Positions 35,166 through 46,976 of a stretch of DNA of 64,000 bases are shown one piece after another. Each line of letters starts with the position of its first letter. Positions within the stretch are counted from its first letter, which is position 1. This DNA comes from Eimeria necatrix (taxonomy: Eukaryota > Apicomplexa > Conoidasida > Eucoccidiorida > Eimeriidae), in assembly GCF_000499385.1 (NCBI RefSeq), contig NW_013654673.1, positions 46,613 to 110,612 on the forward strand. Reading direction: 5' to 3'. The notes under the pieces were generated by a model. That model had not been told where the DNA came from. It was given only the letters and a program-made list of their open reading frames with translations, and made no database searches. The position numbers and the translations under genes are program-made.

Positions 35166-38100
35166 ATGCGACGGCGCATCTCGTCGAGGGACAGTTTCTC
35201 TCGCAGCGGCTCACAACAGTCAGAGAAACATCAGCCGCAGCAACAACAGCAGAACCCGGAGACCACACAGCAACAGGACTCCACATCACTCACAGCAGCA
35301 GCTGCAGCGTCAGGTGTAGGCGCAGCAGGCAAGGGCGATTGTCCTCCTGCCGTCTTTAGCTCCACTGGAAGGAATGGCACGCGAGATCATTTCTTACAGG
35401 CAGACAGTCTCAAAAACCAAGAAGTAGACATTTCTCGGTGTGCATGCTTTTATTTGTCCTACCACTTTGTGACGTGCTGTTTATGAAAGCCTCTGTGGCC
35501 TTCGCATGACATCCTTGCTTGCAACGCATGAATGCTTTTTTGCACGATATAGTGCGTCTGTATGCCAAAGACTTTGTGCTTTTTTCTCTTGCCGCGTCTC
35601 CCCTCCATCATTCCTGCCCTTTTCCGAATCTATTTTTTCGGCGTGTCTTTGTTTTGTTTTTCTGCCTCTGTCGCCCCCGTGCATCTATCCGTATACATAT
35701 ATATATTCCTATTTTCACTACAGTATCGCCGTGTTTTGCTTGTGCACAGCTTATTTTTGCTTGCGTGCTGCCTGCGCAGTGACGGCGCAGACGCTAGCAA
35801 CAACAGCGTCAGAGCGTTGCTGTTAGGCAGGCCGCCTCAGGCGCGTGCTCCCTGTCCATTTCCCTCTGACTTGCTGCCTCTTATGGAGGCCCCGGTAGCC
35901 GAGAGGCCGGAGCTGTTTCGGAAGAAGCTTGCAGTACGTTTTCTGATGGATCCCGTTCCCTGCTGTCTCTCTTCGTCCCCTTGTTCTTTCTCAGTCAGCT
36001 CTTTGTCCCCGTAGACACTTAGGGGCGCCTTACGCATGCCTGGATTGAAATGTGCATGCCCCTTAAAGTGCGTGCCGCGTTCCCTGGGAGGGAATGTCAA
36101 GGCGTTGAGGCATGTACTACGACTACAGGCATGCTGCATCGTTTACGATTTTGAATCGCCGGATTTCGCGAGAGATAAAGACTTGAAGAAGCAGGCCCTC
36201 GTGGAGATAGTCGAGTCAGCAGCGACCCTGTGTTCCCCCTTGCTGCAGTTGTTTTCTTGCAGAATATTGTCCAAAGCGCGAATGCACCTGAGGTGTAAAC
36301 TTTTTTTGCGGCGTTTTTCGGTTTGTGGCTGCTGGGACCATGGCTTCGTCATTATCTGTCTTTGGTCTTACTGGGTGTACACTGGGAGCCAGCCGCTTTC
36401 TGTTGTATTGTGGGGACGCATACTCGTGCTCAAAGGCTTTCTTTTGCTTGCAGCTGATATGCATGCATTGGTGCCTGTTCTCGTGTGTCACAGGTACGTG
36501 AATAGCACTCGTCACTGCTTCTCAGAGCAGGTGCTGCAGGACGTGATGGACATGGTTTCCGCGAATATATTTAGGCCTTTGCCGCCATCACAGCACAGAG
36601 GGGCTGCGCTATTGGAAGCTGAAGAGGACGAGCCGCAGCTCGACAGCTCTTGGCCGCACATCCAGATTGTTTATGAATTCTTCCTTAGATTTATCGTTTC
36701 AAACGACGTCAGCGCCAAACTCGCGAAAAAGTTTATAGACCATCAGTTTGTCCTCAAGGTACTTCCCACGTAGTTCAGAGGTTTTATCAGACCAGTTGAT
36801 ATATGAATGGTTAAACAAGTGCACAATTGAATCGACTAGTCAAGGCAGCTGCTTTTTTTTCGCATCTGGCTGCGTAGGTCTTCCTTGCATGCCATTCTTT
36901 TGTTGCTTGCGTTTTTATTTCTTTTAAGTTTCTAGAGCTTTTCAGCTCAGAAGATCCTCGTGAGAGGGACTATTTAAAAACAATCCTTCACAGAATATAC
37001 GGCAAGATAATGGCCTTAAGGTATGCTTCGTCTTTAGCTCAGGGGGCCTTCGCACCCGGTTCTATTATGCATGTATACACGCATGTGTGCATTCACTCAG
37101 CCGCATATTTATTTAGCTCGATTTTCAATAATTTTCACATTTTGATTTGTATGGCGTTTTTGTGACCTATGCACTGGTTGAAGAACAAAGCGATGAGCGT
37201 TGCCCTTGCTGAATTTTTGTCAGTGTGCTTTTTCGGTCTGATTGTTTTTGCTCATTTTGCCTTTCTTTTCGATCCCTGGCAAGGCAGGGAGACCAACACT
37301 GAAGGCGCACTTTAGATCTTTTGAGGAGTCTCTTTTCGTCTTTTTATGTGTCGCTTTCTGTGCGTTGTTCTCTGTTGTAGATGTTTTTGTTTTCCGTGTT
37401 TCTCGCTGCCGTTTGCACTGCCCAGCGGATTTTTTGGCGTGTATTTTTTCTCATCTCCGCTTTTTGTTGTGCGTCACACTTGCCTGTTTGCAGGTTTTTC
37501 GTGCGCAAGAGCATCCAGCAGGTTTTCCACCGCTTTGTGAATGAGCAAGAGTCTCCCAATGGCATTTCAGAGCTCCTTGAAATTCTTGGCAGGTACCTTT
37601 TGTGGCTGTTGAAACTACCCATAATTGTGCCGTGCATTTATTCACTTCCTTCCCCTTGGGAGCACTTCCCTCTCCCCTGGTCCTGGTTTCGTAGTTTTAT
37701 GGGTCTGCTTCTGTGCACAAGTGCATCATTTTGCGTTCCTCAGTCCCAACGCACCTTCTGTTTTAATGCACGAGCGTGCAGCTTAGATCGGCAATGGTGT
37801 GCGGACTATGTGTGCTTGGTTGTTTAGCTGCGCAAATACTCATGTAAAAAGCCGCTTGCTAGGTATAGATACACGGACATGGACACGTATTGGATTTTGC
37901 TTGGTTTGCAAATATGGATTTTTATTAAGTGCCTACGAAGACAGTGTGCGTGTGCGTGTTCGGGGCAGGGAATGCTCCTCTGTGTACGGCGCACCTAGCT
38001 CCGTTGCTCAGTACACCGACCCTCTGGTACCACCTTTCATACAAGCGGCATGTACTTGTTGATGTGTACTTTATCTCCAAACCTTCCTTACGTTGTTTCT

Positions 38101-40604
38101 TTCAGCGTCATAAATGGATTTGCAGTTCCCCTCAAGGCTGAGCACAAGCTCTTTCTCGAACGCGTACTGCTGCCGCTTCACAAGGCGAGGTCTCTCGGGG
38201 CTTTCCACAAACAGCTCACTTATTGCATGGAGCAGTATGTTTAGGCCGATACATACCATTATGAACTGCGATGTGGACGCGTGCACTGTTGTTGTACTGC
38301 ATGCGAGACTGAACTGCGGACTTGGGGAATCAGAATAATTGATTCTAGTTTTGAATGGCAGTTTTCTGTAGACTTTTGTCCTGCTTTAGTGGCGTATGCT
38401 TCTACTTTTGTAAGTTTCGGCCCGTGTTTCCACGTGATTTCTTGTCTGTCTTTTTTTTGTGTCTCCATGGTTACTTTCTGCCTGAAACCGTGGTGTGTCG
38501 GCTCTTTCCCCTTGAGAGCTTGACGTTACCTGTTCTCTCGTCTCTGTCTGTTTCATCCTCCATCGTTACCCTGCGTTGTTTTCTCTGTGCTTACATCAGC
38601 TGCATCGAGGCATAACAGGGGGAACAATGGGATGCCTGCCTTTGCCGCTTCTTCGTCCCCGTCTCTCCTGTCTGCCTCTTTTCTGCTTTGTATTTGCTTG
38701 CATTTTGATATATATACAGTGGAGACGCTTTTCCTCGCCACTTTCCGCTTTCCATTCTGTGTTTCCCTGAGTTTGCCTTTTAGGTATGTTGCAAAGGAGA
38801 GCCGTGTGGCGGTGCCAATTATATTAGGGATGGTCCGTTTCTGGCCGGCGTGCAACGCTCCAAAAGTTGTGCTGTTTCTCAACGAACTAGAGCACGTGAG
38901 CAGTGGGTTAGTTGAGGAGCTCGTGCATCATTTGCAGTATACACGAACACAAGCTCTCAGATCTTTAGGCCGCCTCGTCGAGCCTATGCCTTTGCTTAGA
39001 ACGCTTGGTTTGCGTATACTTGGTGACTGCTGGATGCGTAGTAGAGATGTCGCAGCTTTTTAACTTGTCTGGGGTGTGGTGTCTTTGTCTTGGATATGCA
39101 AATGCCGGGGATATCTGAGGTCGTGTGCTTGTGCTGGTGTAGCTGTCTGACCGTGCGTCAGGACTGCGAGCGTAGTTTCTCTACACAATGCATGAGTCCT
39201 GCTGCTGCTGCATGCTGCAGGTTTTACAGGAGACTCAGCTGCCTGAGTTCCAGGAAGTAATGCTGCCTCTCTTTACTCGCTTGGCGGAGTGCATTCAATC
39301 GCCTAACTTTTTGGTCGCTGAGCGTGTCTTGTTTCTGTGGAATAATGAAAAAATCGTCCGACTGATAAACCTGAATAGGCCGGTACGTTTAAAGAAGTTC
39401 GTTTGGGGTTGAAAATTCTCTTTAGATAGATGAAGGTTGATGCACAGGGAGAACTGCAGGAAGCAGAAATGTGCAGAACTGTCGTAGGCTAGCAACAGAT
39501 TGCATTGCAAAAAGATCAACAGTTAGAGAAGTCCATTGAAAATCTGTCCCGGCAGCTGCTCGCTGCTGCAGCCGTTATGCTGCAGAACACAGCCGCAGAA
39601 AGAAGGAAGGCAAAGGATTTAGCTGGGAGGCCGAACTGAGACTGGCATTTCTTCATACCGTCAATCGTATCTGCATGTTGACAGTTGCCATTGCTTCTAC
39701 TGCTGCTCTTGCTGCAGGAGCTTTTTCCAATAATAATAGGAGCTTTGTTTCGGAGCTCACAGCAGCATTGGAGTGTGACAGTGCACACTCTGACGTACAA
39801 TGTTTCTAAACTTCTGGCCCAGGCTGATACGGCTCTCTTTGATGAGTGCTCCAACAGATTTGTGGCTGAGGAGAAGCGGTGAGCAGATTCCTAGTGATAC
39901 TTCCTCACGCTAAAGATAACTTTTACACGGTGAATGAGTTTACGTTCAAGTGCTGTGCAGCAATTATATCCCGCTGCATTGAAGCCGTAGATGCGCAGGA
40001 ATCCTGGCACATGCCTATAGTTAAGGCAGAGTGCCCGCCATTATTCTCTGTAAACTGCTGCTGCCCTTGTTGCTTCGGTGCAGCCGAAAAGAACAGGAAG
40101 AAGAAAGGGCCCAGCGATGGGCGGAGCTGGAAGCAGCAGCAGCAGCGGCTAAGGGCGGTTGGAGGGTAACTACAGACGGCGAAGATCAGAAGACAGTACC
40201 CGCGCACTGACATATTATTGCACGTGATTGTCGGCCATGTGGCCTTTTGTTGTATCTGATAGGACCGCCGCAGTCCTCACACTGCGGTAGGCGGGTCACG
40301 CTCAAGCCCCATGCTGCTTTCTCTGGCGTACAGAAAGGCAAATTTTTGTAGACGAGGACCCCGCAATCAATTTTGCTCCGGAGGTCTCAATAAGCCTGAA
40401 AACCTTACACTGTTGCAGTTGGGGCCGCCCACCCGACCCTCTTTCTCTCAGAGACGGGCTGAATTCAACAGACGCAGATACGATGAACTTTGGTCACTGC
40501 AGCAGCAGCTGGGTGGCGCTACAAACCTTCTGCAGGGCCCACCAGACGGCCAGCGGACCTCGAGCGAATCACACAAGAACCGCTTTATATCTGGTGTTTT
40601 GTGA
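35166..40604 (+). CDS. Protein phosphatase 2A regulatory B subunit, B56 (B-prime) family
   Basis: B56 subunits choose substrates and location for the PP2A holoenzyme. Twelve exons (35166-35437, 35780-35933, 36129-36214, 36494-36758, 36929-37020, 37494-37592, 38106-38234, 38784-38895, 39221-39382, 39718-39878, 40084-40165, 40419-40604) total 1800 nt, exactly 599 codons plus stop, all with GT-AG introns. The curved HEAT-like B56 core is continuous: [154 protein letters not shown] and [15 protein letters not shown]. The N-terminal ~100 residues are Gln/Ser-rich, with CAG runs, outside the core. The last exon is the least certain: reading through the previous donor instead would stop at 40210. 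Confidence 0.93.
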
Positions 40605-41405
40605 AGTAGAACATGTGTGTTGATGCGAGCGTTCAACACGCATCGGCGGTGGACGGCGTTTGGAGACTGCAGTAAGGTGGGCGTGCTAGTGCATTCGGGT
40701 CTGCGTGTGTTTGTATGTGGGTGCTTTCAGTGGAGAAGGCCCACTGTACTTTGTGCCTCGTATATTCGCCTCGTTTCCTTTTTGCACCACCAGAGGGGAG
40801 GGACATAAAATAAATGCGGAACAGAGGGTTCAGCTGCAGCCGCAGTCGCTTTTTGCGCAAGAATGCTGCCTGAAGATTAGCGTGAAGGATATTTGTAGGA
40901 GTATTGTGCGAAAATAGTCTCATCGCTAGGTCTTTCACAGGGCAGGCAACATGCCGGCTTCAACATGGATACGACGGGCGCTGTGCATTATTATAGCGGC
41001 AGCCTATCTAGAGCATACACAAGTTTAACATAATACACTCCTGCCACGTAGTTACTTTAGGGAGGTCACAAGGATGACAAGTATTGATGTATTCATAGAT
41101 ATGCGGCCGACTACGCACGCTGCACATTCTGTAATAACTGCGCTTGGGTAGCTATCATTAATACCAGTGTTCTCCATTCGGAAAGCCGTCTAAAGCAGCT
41201 TACAGGAGGACGAAAAAATGCAGTTGCGTCGTCAGGACACCCGCCTTGAGCGAGGCGAGCAAAAAGTCCTACGCCACTGTTTTATTTCCTTGAGAAGACC
41301 TTGTGAATGACCTTTTACGTAACGACCTCCGGACTCGAAATGTTGGTACTTCAGGAGTGTTGTAAGGTATTGGTGGCTTCTGAGTCCACAAACGTATAGT
41401 TGTAC
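40605..41405. other. Intergenic between convergent genes; nothing recognised
   Basis: This stretch separates the ends of the B56 gene (+) and the large Ser/Arg/Gln-rich gene (-). No RNA gene or repeat seen. If the minus-strand gene uses the strong donor CA|GTGAGT at its apparent end, a further exon could lie here. Confidence 0.4.
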
Positions 41406-44400
41406 TCACTGCAGCTCCAGTTGCTGCTGCAGCAAGCGCAGTAAGCGGCATCGTTGTTGCAGCCTTATGCCCCTTTCGAGTTGCTCTTCCGCTTCACAAC
41501 TCGTCAGCACTGATGCCTTTCGCTGCTGCCTGCAGCAGTTTAACCGCATCCTCTCTGCTGGCTCACTTCGGGGAACAGGAGTGGGAGCAGATGTAGCAGT
41601 AGCTGCGACAGGTGCAGCGGACACTGGTGAAGCAGACCGATTCTGACTCCGCTCCTGTCTGTTGGTACCGACGCATTCCGTCGTGTCCCGGGTTGCCGAG
41701 GGCATCCTGCTTTCCTGATGTTCTGCAACACGAAGGACTCTATGTTCCTTGGAGCAGCAAGAGCTGCTGCTGCTGCTGCTGCTGCGCTTGCCGTGACCGG
41801 CCCACTTTCTTCCTCTACGCTTTTGGTCTTTCTTCCTCTCCTTCCTATGCTCCGCATTTTGCTGGTCTATGTGAACGTCCGCCTTCTGCCTTGCGCGCTG
41901 TTGTCCCGTGTTGCGGCTCGTTCTCCTGTTTTTGCTACCCTGGCTGGCGCGGCTGCCTTGGTGGCTCTTCTGTGCCTCTTGCCCGTGGCGACGGCTTCGA
42001 GCAGAAGACTGGATTGCTGCCGTGAGTATTTGCAGCAGTTCGCGACCTAAAGCCTCCTGGCGGTGTTGTGCCTGAGAATGACTTGACTGTTGACCTGCTT
42101 CTCCTGCTGCTGTTGCTCCTGGGTGAACAGAAATGCCAGCAGACAGGTCTAGAAGCTGCCTGCACTGATCCGGCTGCATTTGCTCTGCACGCTGCTCCGG
42201 TGTCTGTTGGTACACAGTGGGTTGGGCTTGCGAATACCTGTGGTGCTGCTGCACCTGATGATGCTGCAGTAGCAGCTGCTGTTGCAGGCAGCCTACACAC
42301 GTCACTGGCGCTGCAACGGCAAAGGTAGAGGCGCCGCAAGGAGTCTGTAGGCAACAGTTCTTGCAGTTTGTGCTGCGGCTGCTGCTGGTTGCACGGGGCT
42401 GCTGCGTGCAGTTTTGTGTGCACGAACGCAGCGGGGGCGACTTTTCACAGTTAGTAGATCCCGTTGGTGCTGAATTCAATGAAACCGCTACCACCGCAGT
42501 AGGACCGAAAGCAAGTTGATCACCAGAGGGCTCGTCTACAGAGGAACAAGCCATAGCGGCACGAGTGGCAGCATCTGTGGCACCAGGAGCGTCTTCCAAA
42601 GTAGCTTGGGCTGGTGCCGCAGCAGCAGAAGCACCTCCTGCAGCGCACGGAGGTAATGCAAGCGTAGGTACAGCTGCACTTCTAGATGAAGCACCACCCT
42701 CAGTAGGCGGGGCAGCACACAGTGCCGTGACAGTAGGCACCGTAGTATGAGTATCAGCCGATGCGCTGCGAGGATATACTGCCGTGGTTGCAGATGCAGT
42801 GATTGTGGCAGCACAACTGGTTTGCGCCGTTCCTGAGTCCATCCTTTCCAGCACAGCCGGCTGCCTTACTGCAGCTGATGCCTCAGCACCAGGTACAGCT
42901 CGTGCCGCAGCAGCAGAATTACCTCCTGCAGCGCAAGAAGGTACTGCAAGCGTCGGAACAGTTACTGTTTCAGAGGGAGCAGCACTCTCAGTAGGCACAG
43001 TAGCAAGGATTGCCGTAACAGAAGTAGGCACTGCAGTATGCGAATCAGCCGCAGCGGTGGAAGGGCTTGTTGCCCCATTGGCACTTGCAGTAACAGCAAC
43101 AGCACAACTGGCTCGCGCTTCTCCCAAGTCCATCGATTCCAACACAGTCGGCCGCCTTACAGCAATGGAAGCCACGGAGCCATTAGCAATCGCTGCATCA
43201 CCTTTAACGCTTGCGTCATTTGTGGCAGCTTCTGCTGCTGCACATTTAGCTGCTTCGGCACTTGCTTCTAAACCCGACTCACAAACAGATGGGTCGTTAG
43301 GTAATTTTGCTGAGGCTGTTGCTCCAGCAGCAGCTTCTGACATCGCGCTCATTGTTGATTGCCTCTTTGCTGCTGCGTTTGTTTCTGCTGCGGCTACATG
43401 TCCCGTTGCAGCTTCTTCTAACATTGTTGCTGCTGCTGGATATGCTTCTACAGTGTCAGTACCTCCTTGTTCTAGCGGACTAGCTAATCTGGATGACGGC
43501 TGCCGCTGCTGGTCCCGGTGCTGCTGCGGTTGCTGCTGCTCAATGCGTCCTTGTGCGTTTTTCTGCTCTGCACCTTCCAGTGTCCGATTCTCAGTGGCAC
43601 TATCACCCATCTGCTGCTGAAGATGCTGCAGCGGCTCTTGAGAGCCAGTCGCTGCAGTTGTTGCTTCCTTTGGACTTCCAAGGGGTCCTTCTGGTGTCAT
43701 CCACGCCAGCTGCTGTTGCTGCATCTCTTTCAGCGGATCATTTCTCTGCGTGTCATGCATTTGCTGCTGCGCTGCTGCGGGTGCTCCCTCAATTCCCTGA
43801 ATTCGCTGGCGCATCGACTTGAGATACGGCGACGCCGCCCTGCCTTTGTTGTGCTGCTGTTGCTGCTGCTGGTGTGGAGATCCTTCCTGCTGCGGACAGC
43901 GTCGCAGTTGCTTTGCGTAACTGGAGTGGTCTGGGGGTTGTTGCGGCTTCTGCTGCTCTTGATGCTGCTGCACGTATTCTGGCGACGCTCGACTGCACGT
44001 ACCTTCATCTTCGCTGCTATATTCTGGGCATACCTGCTGCAGCTGCTGTCGTAGCTGCTGTTGCTGCAGTTGCTGCCGATTAGGCGAAGCATCGACCGTG
44101 AATTCCGAAGAAGAGACTGGGCAGCAAGATGAGTCAGGTGATAGGCGGAAGAGAAGGCTGTCACTAAGGGGAAGTGTTTTCCCTTGTGCTGCAGCATCTG
44201 CTGTTTCTGCGGCTGCCACTCTTGAATCAGCAGCAGCCCAACTGGCATCAAGTTTAGGAAGTGGGGATTGGCTTGCAGCTTTCCAAGCTGCCACCTGCTT
44301 TTTGGAAATGTGCAGAGTACGTTTCAATCGTTTCTCCGCCAGCTGCTGCTGTTGCTGCTGTTGCTGCCGCTGAAGTGGTTCGTTCTCGTGGACGGCGCCT

Positions 44401-46704
44401 ACGCCAGAATGCTCAAGGGCGCTGACGGTAAGACTTGGGAGCCACTGGCGGCCTGGAAAAGATGTCATTAACCCTAAACTAAGTTTCTCCTGGTCTTCCT
44501 CTCGCTGCTGCTGTTCCCGCTGCTGCTGCTGCTGTTGCCCGCTGGTGTCCTCTTCCTCTGCAGCAGAGCACGACTGCGTGGCCTCCTCCTGTTCCTGTGA
44601 GCAGCATAGTGGTCGACCTGAGTCCCATGAAAAAGGAGCTCCGCTACAAGGCCCTGAAGCTGCTCTTCGCCAACCATACGAAGAAAGACGCGTACTGCAG
44701 CAATAGTGGCACCTGCTGCTGCCGCTGCTGCTGAGAAATCCTAAACGCTGTTTGATGCGGGCTATGACCTCCTCAGGCTTCGAGCGCAAAATAAACTCTT
44801 TATCTTCCGGATTGACGGCAACAGGCTCGTGGACAATTTGCGCCCAACGTTTTTTTCCTGTTGCCTCTGCTGGTCTTGATCTTGGTCTGATATTGAAGGC
44901 AGGTGTCTGGAAAGGAGTGCACGCGGAAACACACAAGTGTTGGGGAAGATCGGCCAGGTCAGAAGACTCATCCTCAACGATAAGCTGCGGAGGCATCAGC
45001 GCAGCAAAAAATACAGCAGCGCCGATGCAGTAACAATTCAAAAGGCGCATAAGCGCAGGGGCAGCAGGACGGTAAATGTGTCTGAACCTTCAGAATTAGA
45101 CTACAGTAACGAAACGAAGTTGCTGTGGTTCCGTTCGTCAATTACCGCTGAAGAATAGTTTAGCCACTGGCTAATCAGCGAGTCTCCCATGCTACTACAA
45201 TTTTCGCTGGGAGTAGTTTGCAGCAGCTGGTCGTCGAAAAGCTGTTGATTTGCAGGCAACAGTGTCTGTAAAGTGGCAAAACGCAAAAGCGTAGTAATGT
45301 CTACATTAAACCTACCCTGTCCTCCTGCCTTTTCCCGATTTTTCCTGCTGCGGTAGCAGCTGAAAAACAGGAACAAGACGCATTGTTGGTTCTACCTACT
45401 GCTTATCGGGGTTCTGCTGCTGCAGCAGAAAGAGGAAAGAGACTTATTGTTGGTTTTACCTTATGAGCCGGATTCGGCAGGAGTGACTTGGGCTCGATTA
45501 GACTGTTACGAAGGGCTGCCGACTCCTTTTTCCTTCTCACCTGTCCGCAGTTACTGCTGGTGTTGCTGCTGCTGTGATTGCTGCTGCTGCTGCGATCTCT
45601 TATCTTTATCGCGCCGCGGTTAAGTTTCCTGCTGCGTCCTATCCGCTTGCCCTCATCACCCAAGGCAGTCGCATCAGCGAAATGCCTATGATTATATTCT
45701 CCGCCGATGCTGCCGCTGCTCCTGCCTCTGATGCTGCTATTGCTGCTGCTGTAGTGAAGTACTTTCGTGGCAGTACTGCGCCTCCTTGAGTGCGCCTTGC
45801 TGGTCCTCTGTCTGGAGTTGCTCGCTCTGGTTTTGCCCTTTATTCCCTGCGTCCGGCTGACACTGCTGTTCCGCAATGTTCTGCAGATACTCTGCCATTC
45901 TCTCGAGTCGCTGCCGTTGCTGGCTTCATCGTTGCTGCTGCTACTTTCAATGCTGCTAAATCGAGCTGCGACATGCCTCCGTACACGAGAGAGGACTCTA
46001 CTGATTATACGCTGCGGAGTGTCACCGCCAAGTATGCTTTGACGCCTTTCTCTGCTTTCACTGCTGTCGCTGCTGTCCGTTTTCCGCTGTTGCGTTGCTT
46101 TCCTCCCTGTTTCTGCGGCAACGGCTTCTGTTACAGGTGTTGTTGCTGATCGCAGGACCTCACGTACTGATGCCATTCTCTCCGCTGCTGCTGTGACTCC
46201 CCCACTTCGGCCCTCACGTCTAGAGCAGGTGATCACGCGGGAAAATTGCGCAGTTTGAATGCATTCAATTTCTTTTGCTGAAGGGAGTGCTCTTGCTTCT
46301 GTCGTAGAAGCTTGAGTTGTGCTCGTTGCCTCCAGCACTGCAACATGCCCCGCTGGAGTCACCACTCCACGCGAAGGTACCGCCCGTCTGCCTTCTATTA
46401 CTAGCGACAAGCCTGCACTGGCTGTGTCTCCGCTTTGCCGTAATGGGTTTCGCTGCTTGCTGTCCCGCTGCCTCGAAGCATACCTGCGGTGTCGTTGTGC
46501 AAAGTCGTTGCGCGCCTCTACACGCCGCGCTGTCTGCGCTGTTGTATTGTCTTTGCCACCGCTCTCGCCATAGAATGCCGTGCGACGAATGTACAAATTT
46601 GGGGCTTCCCTGTTCCTGCCCTTGCTGCTGCTGATGCCGTGGTCCTGGGCTACTGAGGCTGCAACTGCAGGAAGGACGTATACCGACTGGCCACGGTAAC
46701 TCAT
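41406..46704 (-). CDS. Very large Ser/Arg- and Gln/Ala-rich low-complexity protein, function unknown
   Basis: Minus-strand exons 45460-46704, 45116-45316 and 41406-44984 join in phase 0 to about 1674 residues. Exon 1 (ATG at 46704, MSYRGQSVYVLPAVAASV) is Ser/Arg-rich (RGRSSGSIGGEYNHRHF, IRDRSSSSNHSSSNTSS). Exon 2 has the only ordinary globular-looking text (GRFNVDITTLLRFATLQTLL). Exon 3 opens LIVEDESSDLADLPQHLC, then KPEEVIARIKQRLGF, then over 900 residues of poly-Gln, poly-Ala and Thr/Val/Ala repeats, ending with a basic Arg/Lys/Ser block. No domain is recognised; composition suggests a nuclear RNA-associated protein, which is inference only. Alternatively exon 3 is a separate gene from the ATG at 45050 (MRLLNCYCIGAAVFFAALM, signal-like). 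The apparent end contains a consensus donor, so more 3' exons are possible. Confidence 0.55.
42618..43200. repeat. In-frame tandem duplication of about 97 codons inside exon 3
   Basis: Two adjacent segments (about 42618-42909 and 42910-43200) share CAGCAGCAGAA, CCTCCTGCAGCGCA, GCAAGCGT, CAGTAGG and TCC...TCCA...TCCA blocks in order. The encoded copies carry parallel motifs: VLESMDLGEARASCAV / VLERMDSGTAQTSCAA, SHTAVPTSVTA / THTTVPTVTA, and VPTLAVPSCAAGG / VPTLALPPCAAGG. By eye the period is close to 291-294 nt, a multiple of three. Confidence 0.75.
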
Positions 46705-46751
46705 TTTCAGCCGAAGCTGTTGCCTCCTTTGCCGCTCAGAAAGCGGCAAAG

Positions 46752-46976
46752 ATGCGCATTCAAAAGCGGGTTACTCCTTTTTATCCGCATGCCCCTTCCG
46801 TATTATGCGTGCTCTTGCTTTTGCTGCTGCTGGCAATTGGGTTTTACAGGTGCGAAGCACCAGGGCTGTCTCCTAAAGAATACTTGTTCTTCGCTCAAAC
46901 TGCGACCACAGTCCTTACAAATTTAGCGGAAATCACGCGTGACGTTCCAATGTTACCCGCTGTTGCAGCAAGCTGA
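46752..46976 (+). CDS. Possible small membrane or secreted protein (74 codons)
   Basis: An ATG frame encodes a basic N-terminus, a strong hydrophobic stretch (VLCVLLLLLLLAIGFY) and a hydrophilic tail (LSPKEYLFFAQTATTVLTNL). It begins 48 bp from the minus-strand ATG of the large protein gene, so it would be divergently transcribed. CTG runs on this strand automatically give poly-Leu, so the hydrophobic core could be an accident of triplet repeats. A donor-like AG|GTGCGA occurs inside. Confidence 0.25.
   Translation: MRIQKRVTPFYPHAPSVLCVLLLLLLLAIGFYRCEAPGLSPKEYLFFAQTATTVLTNLAEITRDVPMLPAVAAS

Noticed and set aside
41612..46634. Many long plus-strand frames (including one of 278 codons at 42784-43620)
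   Set aside because: They mirror the minus-strand low-complexity exon; Ala/Ser/Val text comes from reading the same triplet repeats on the other strand.
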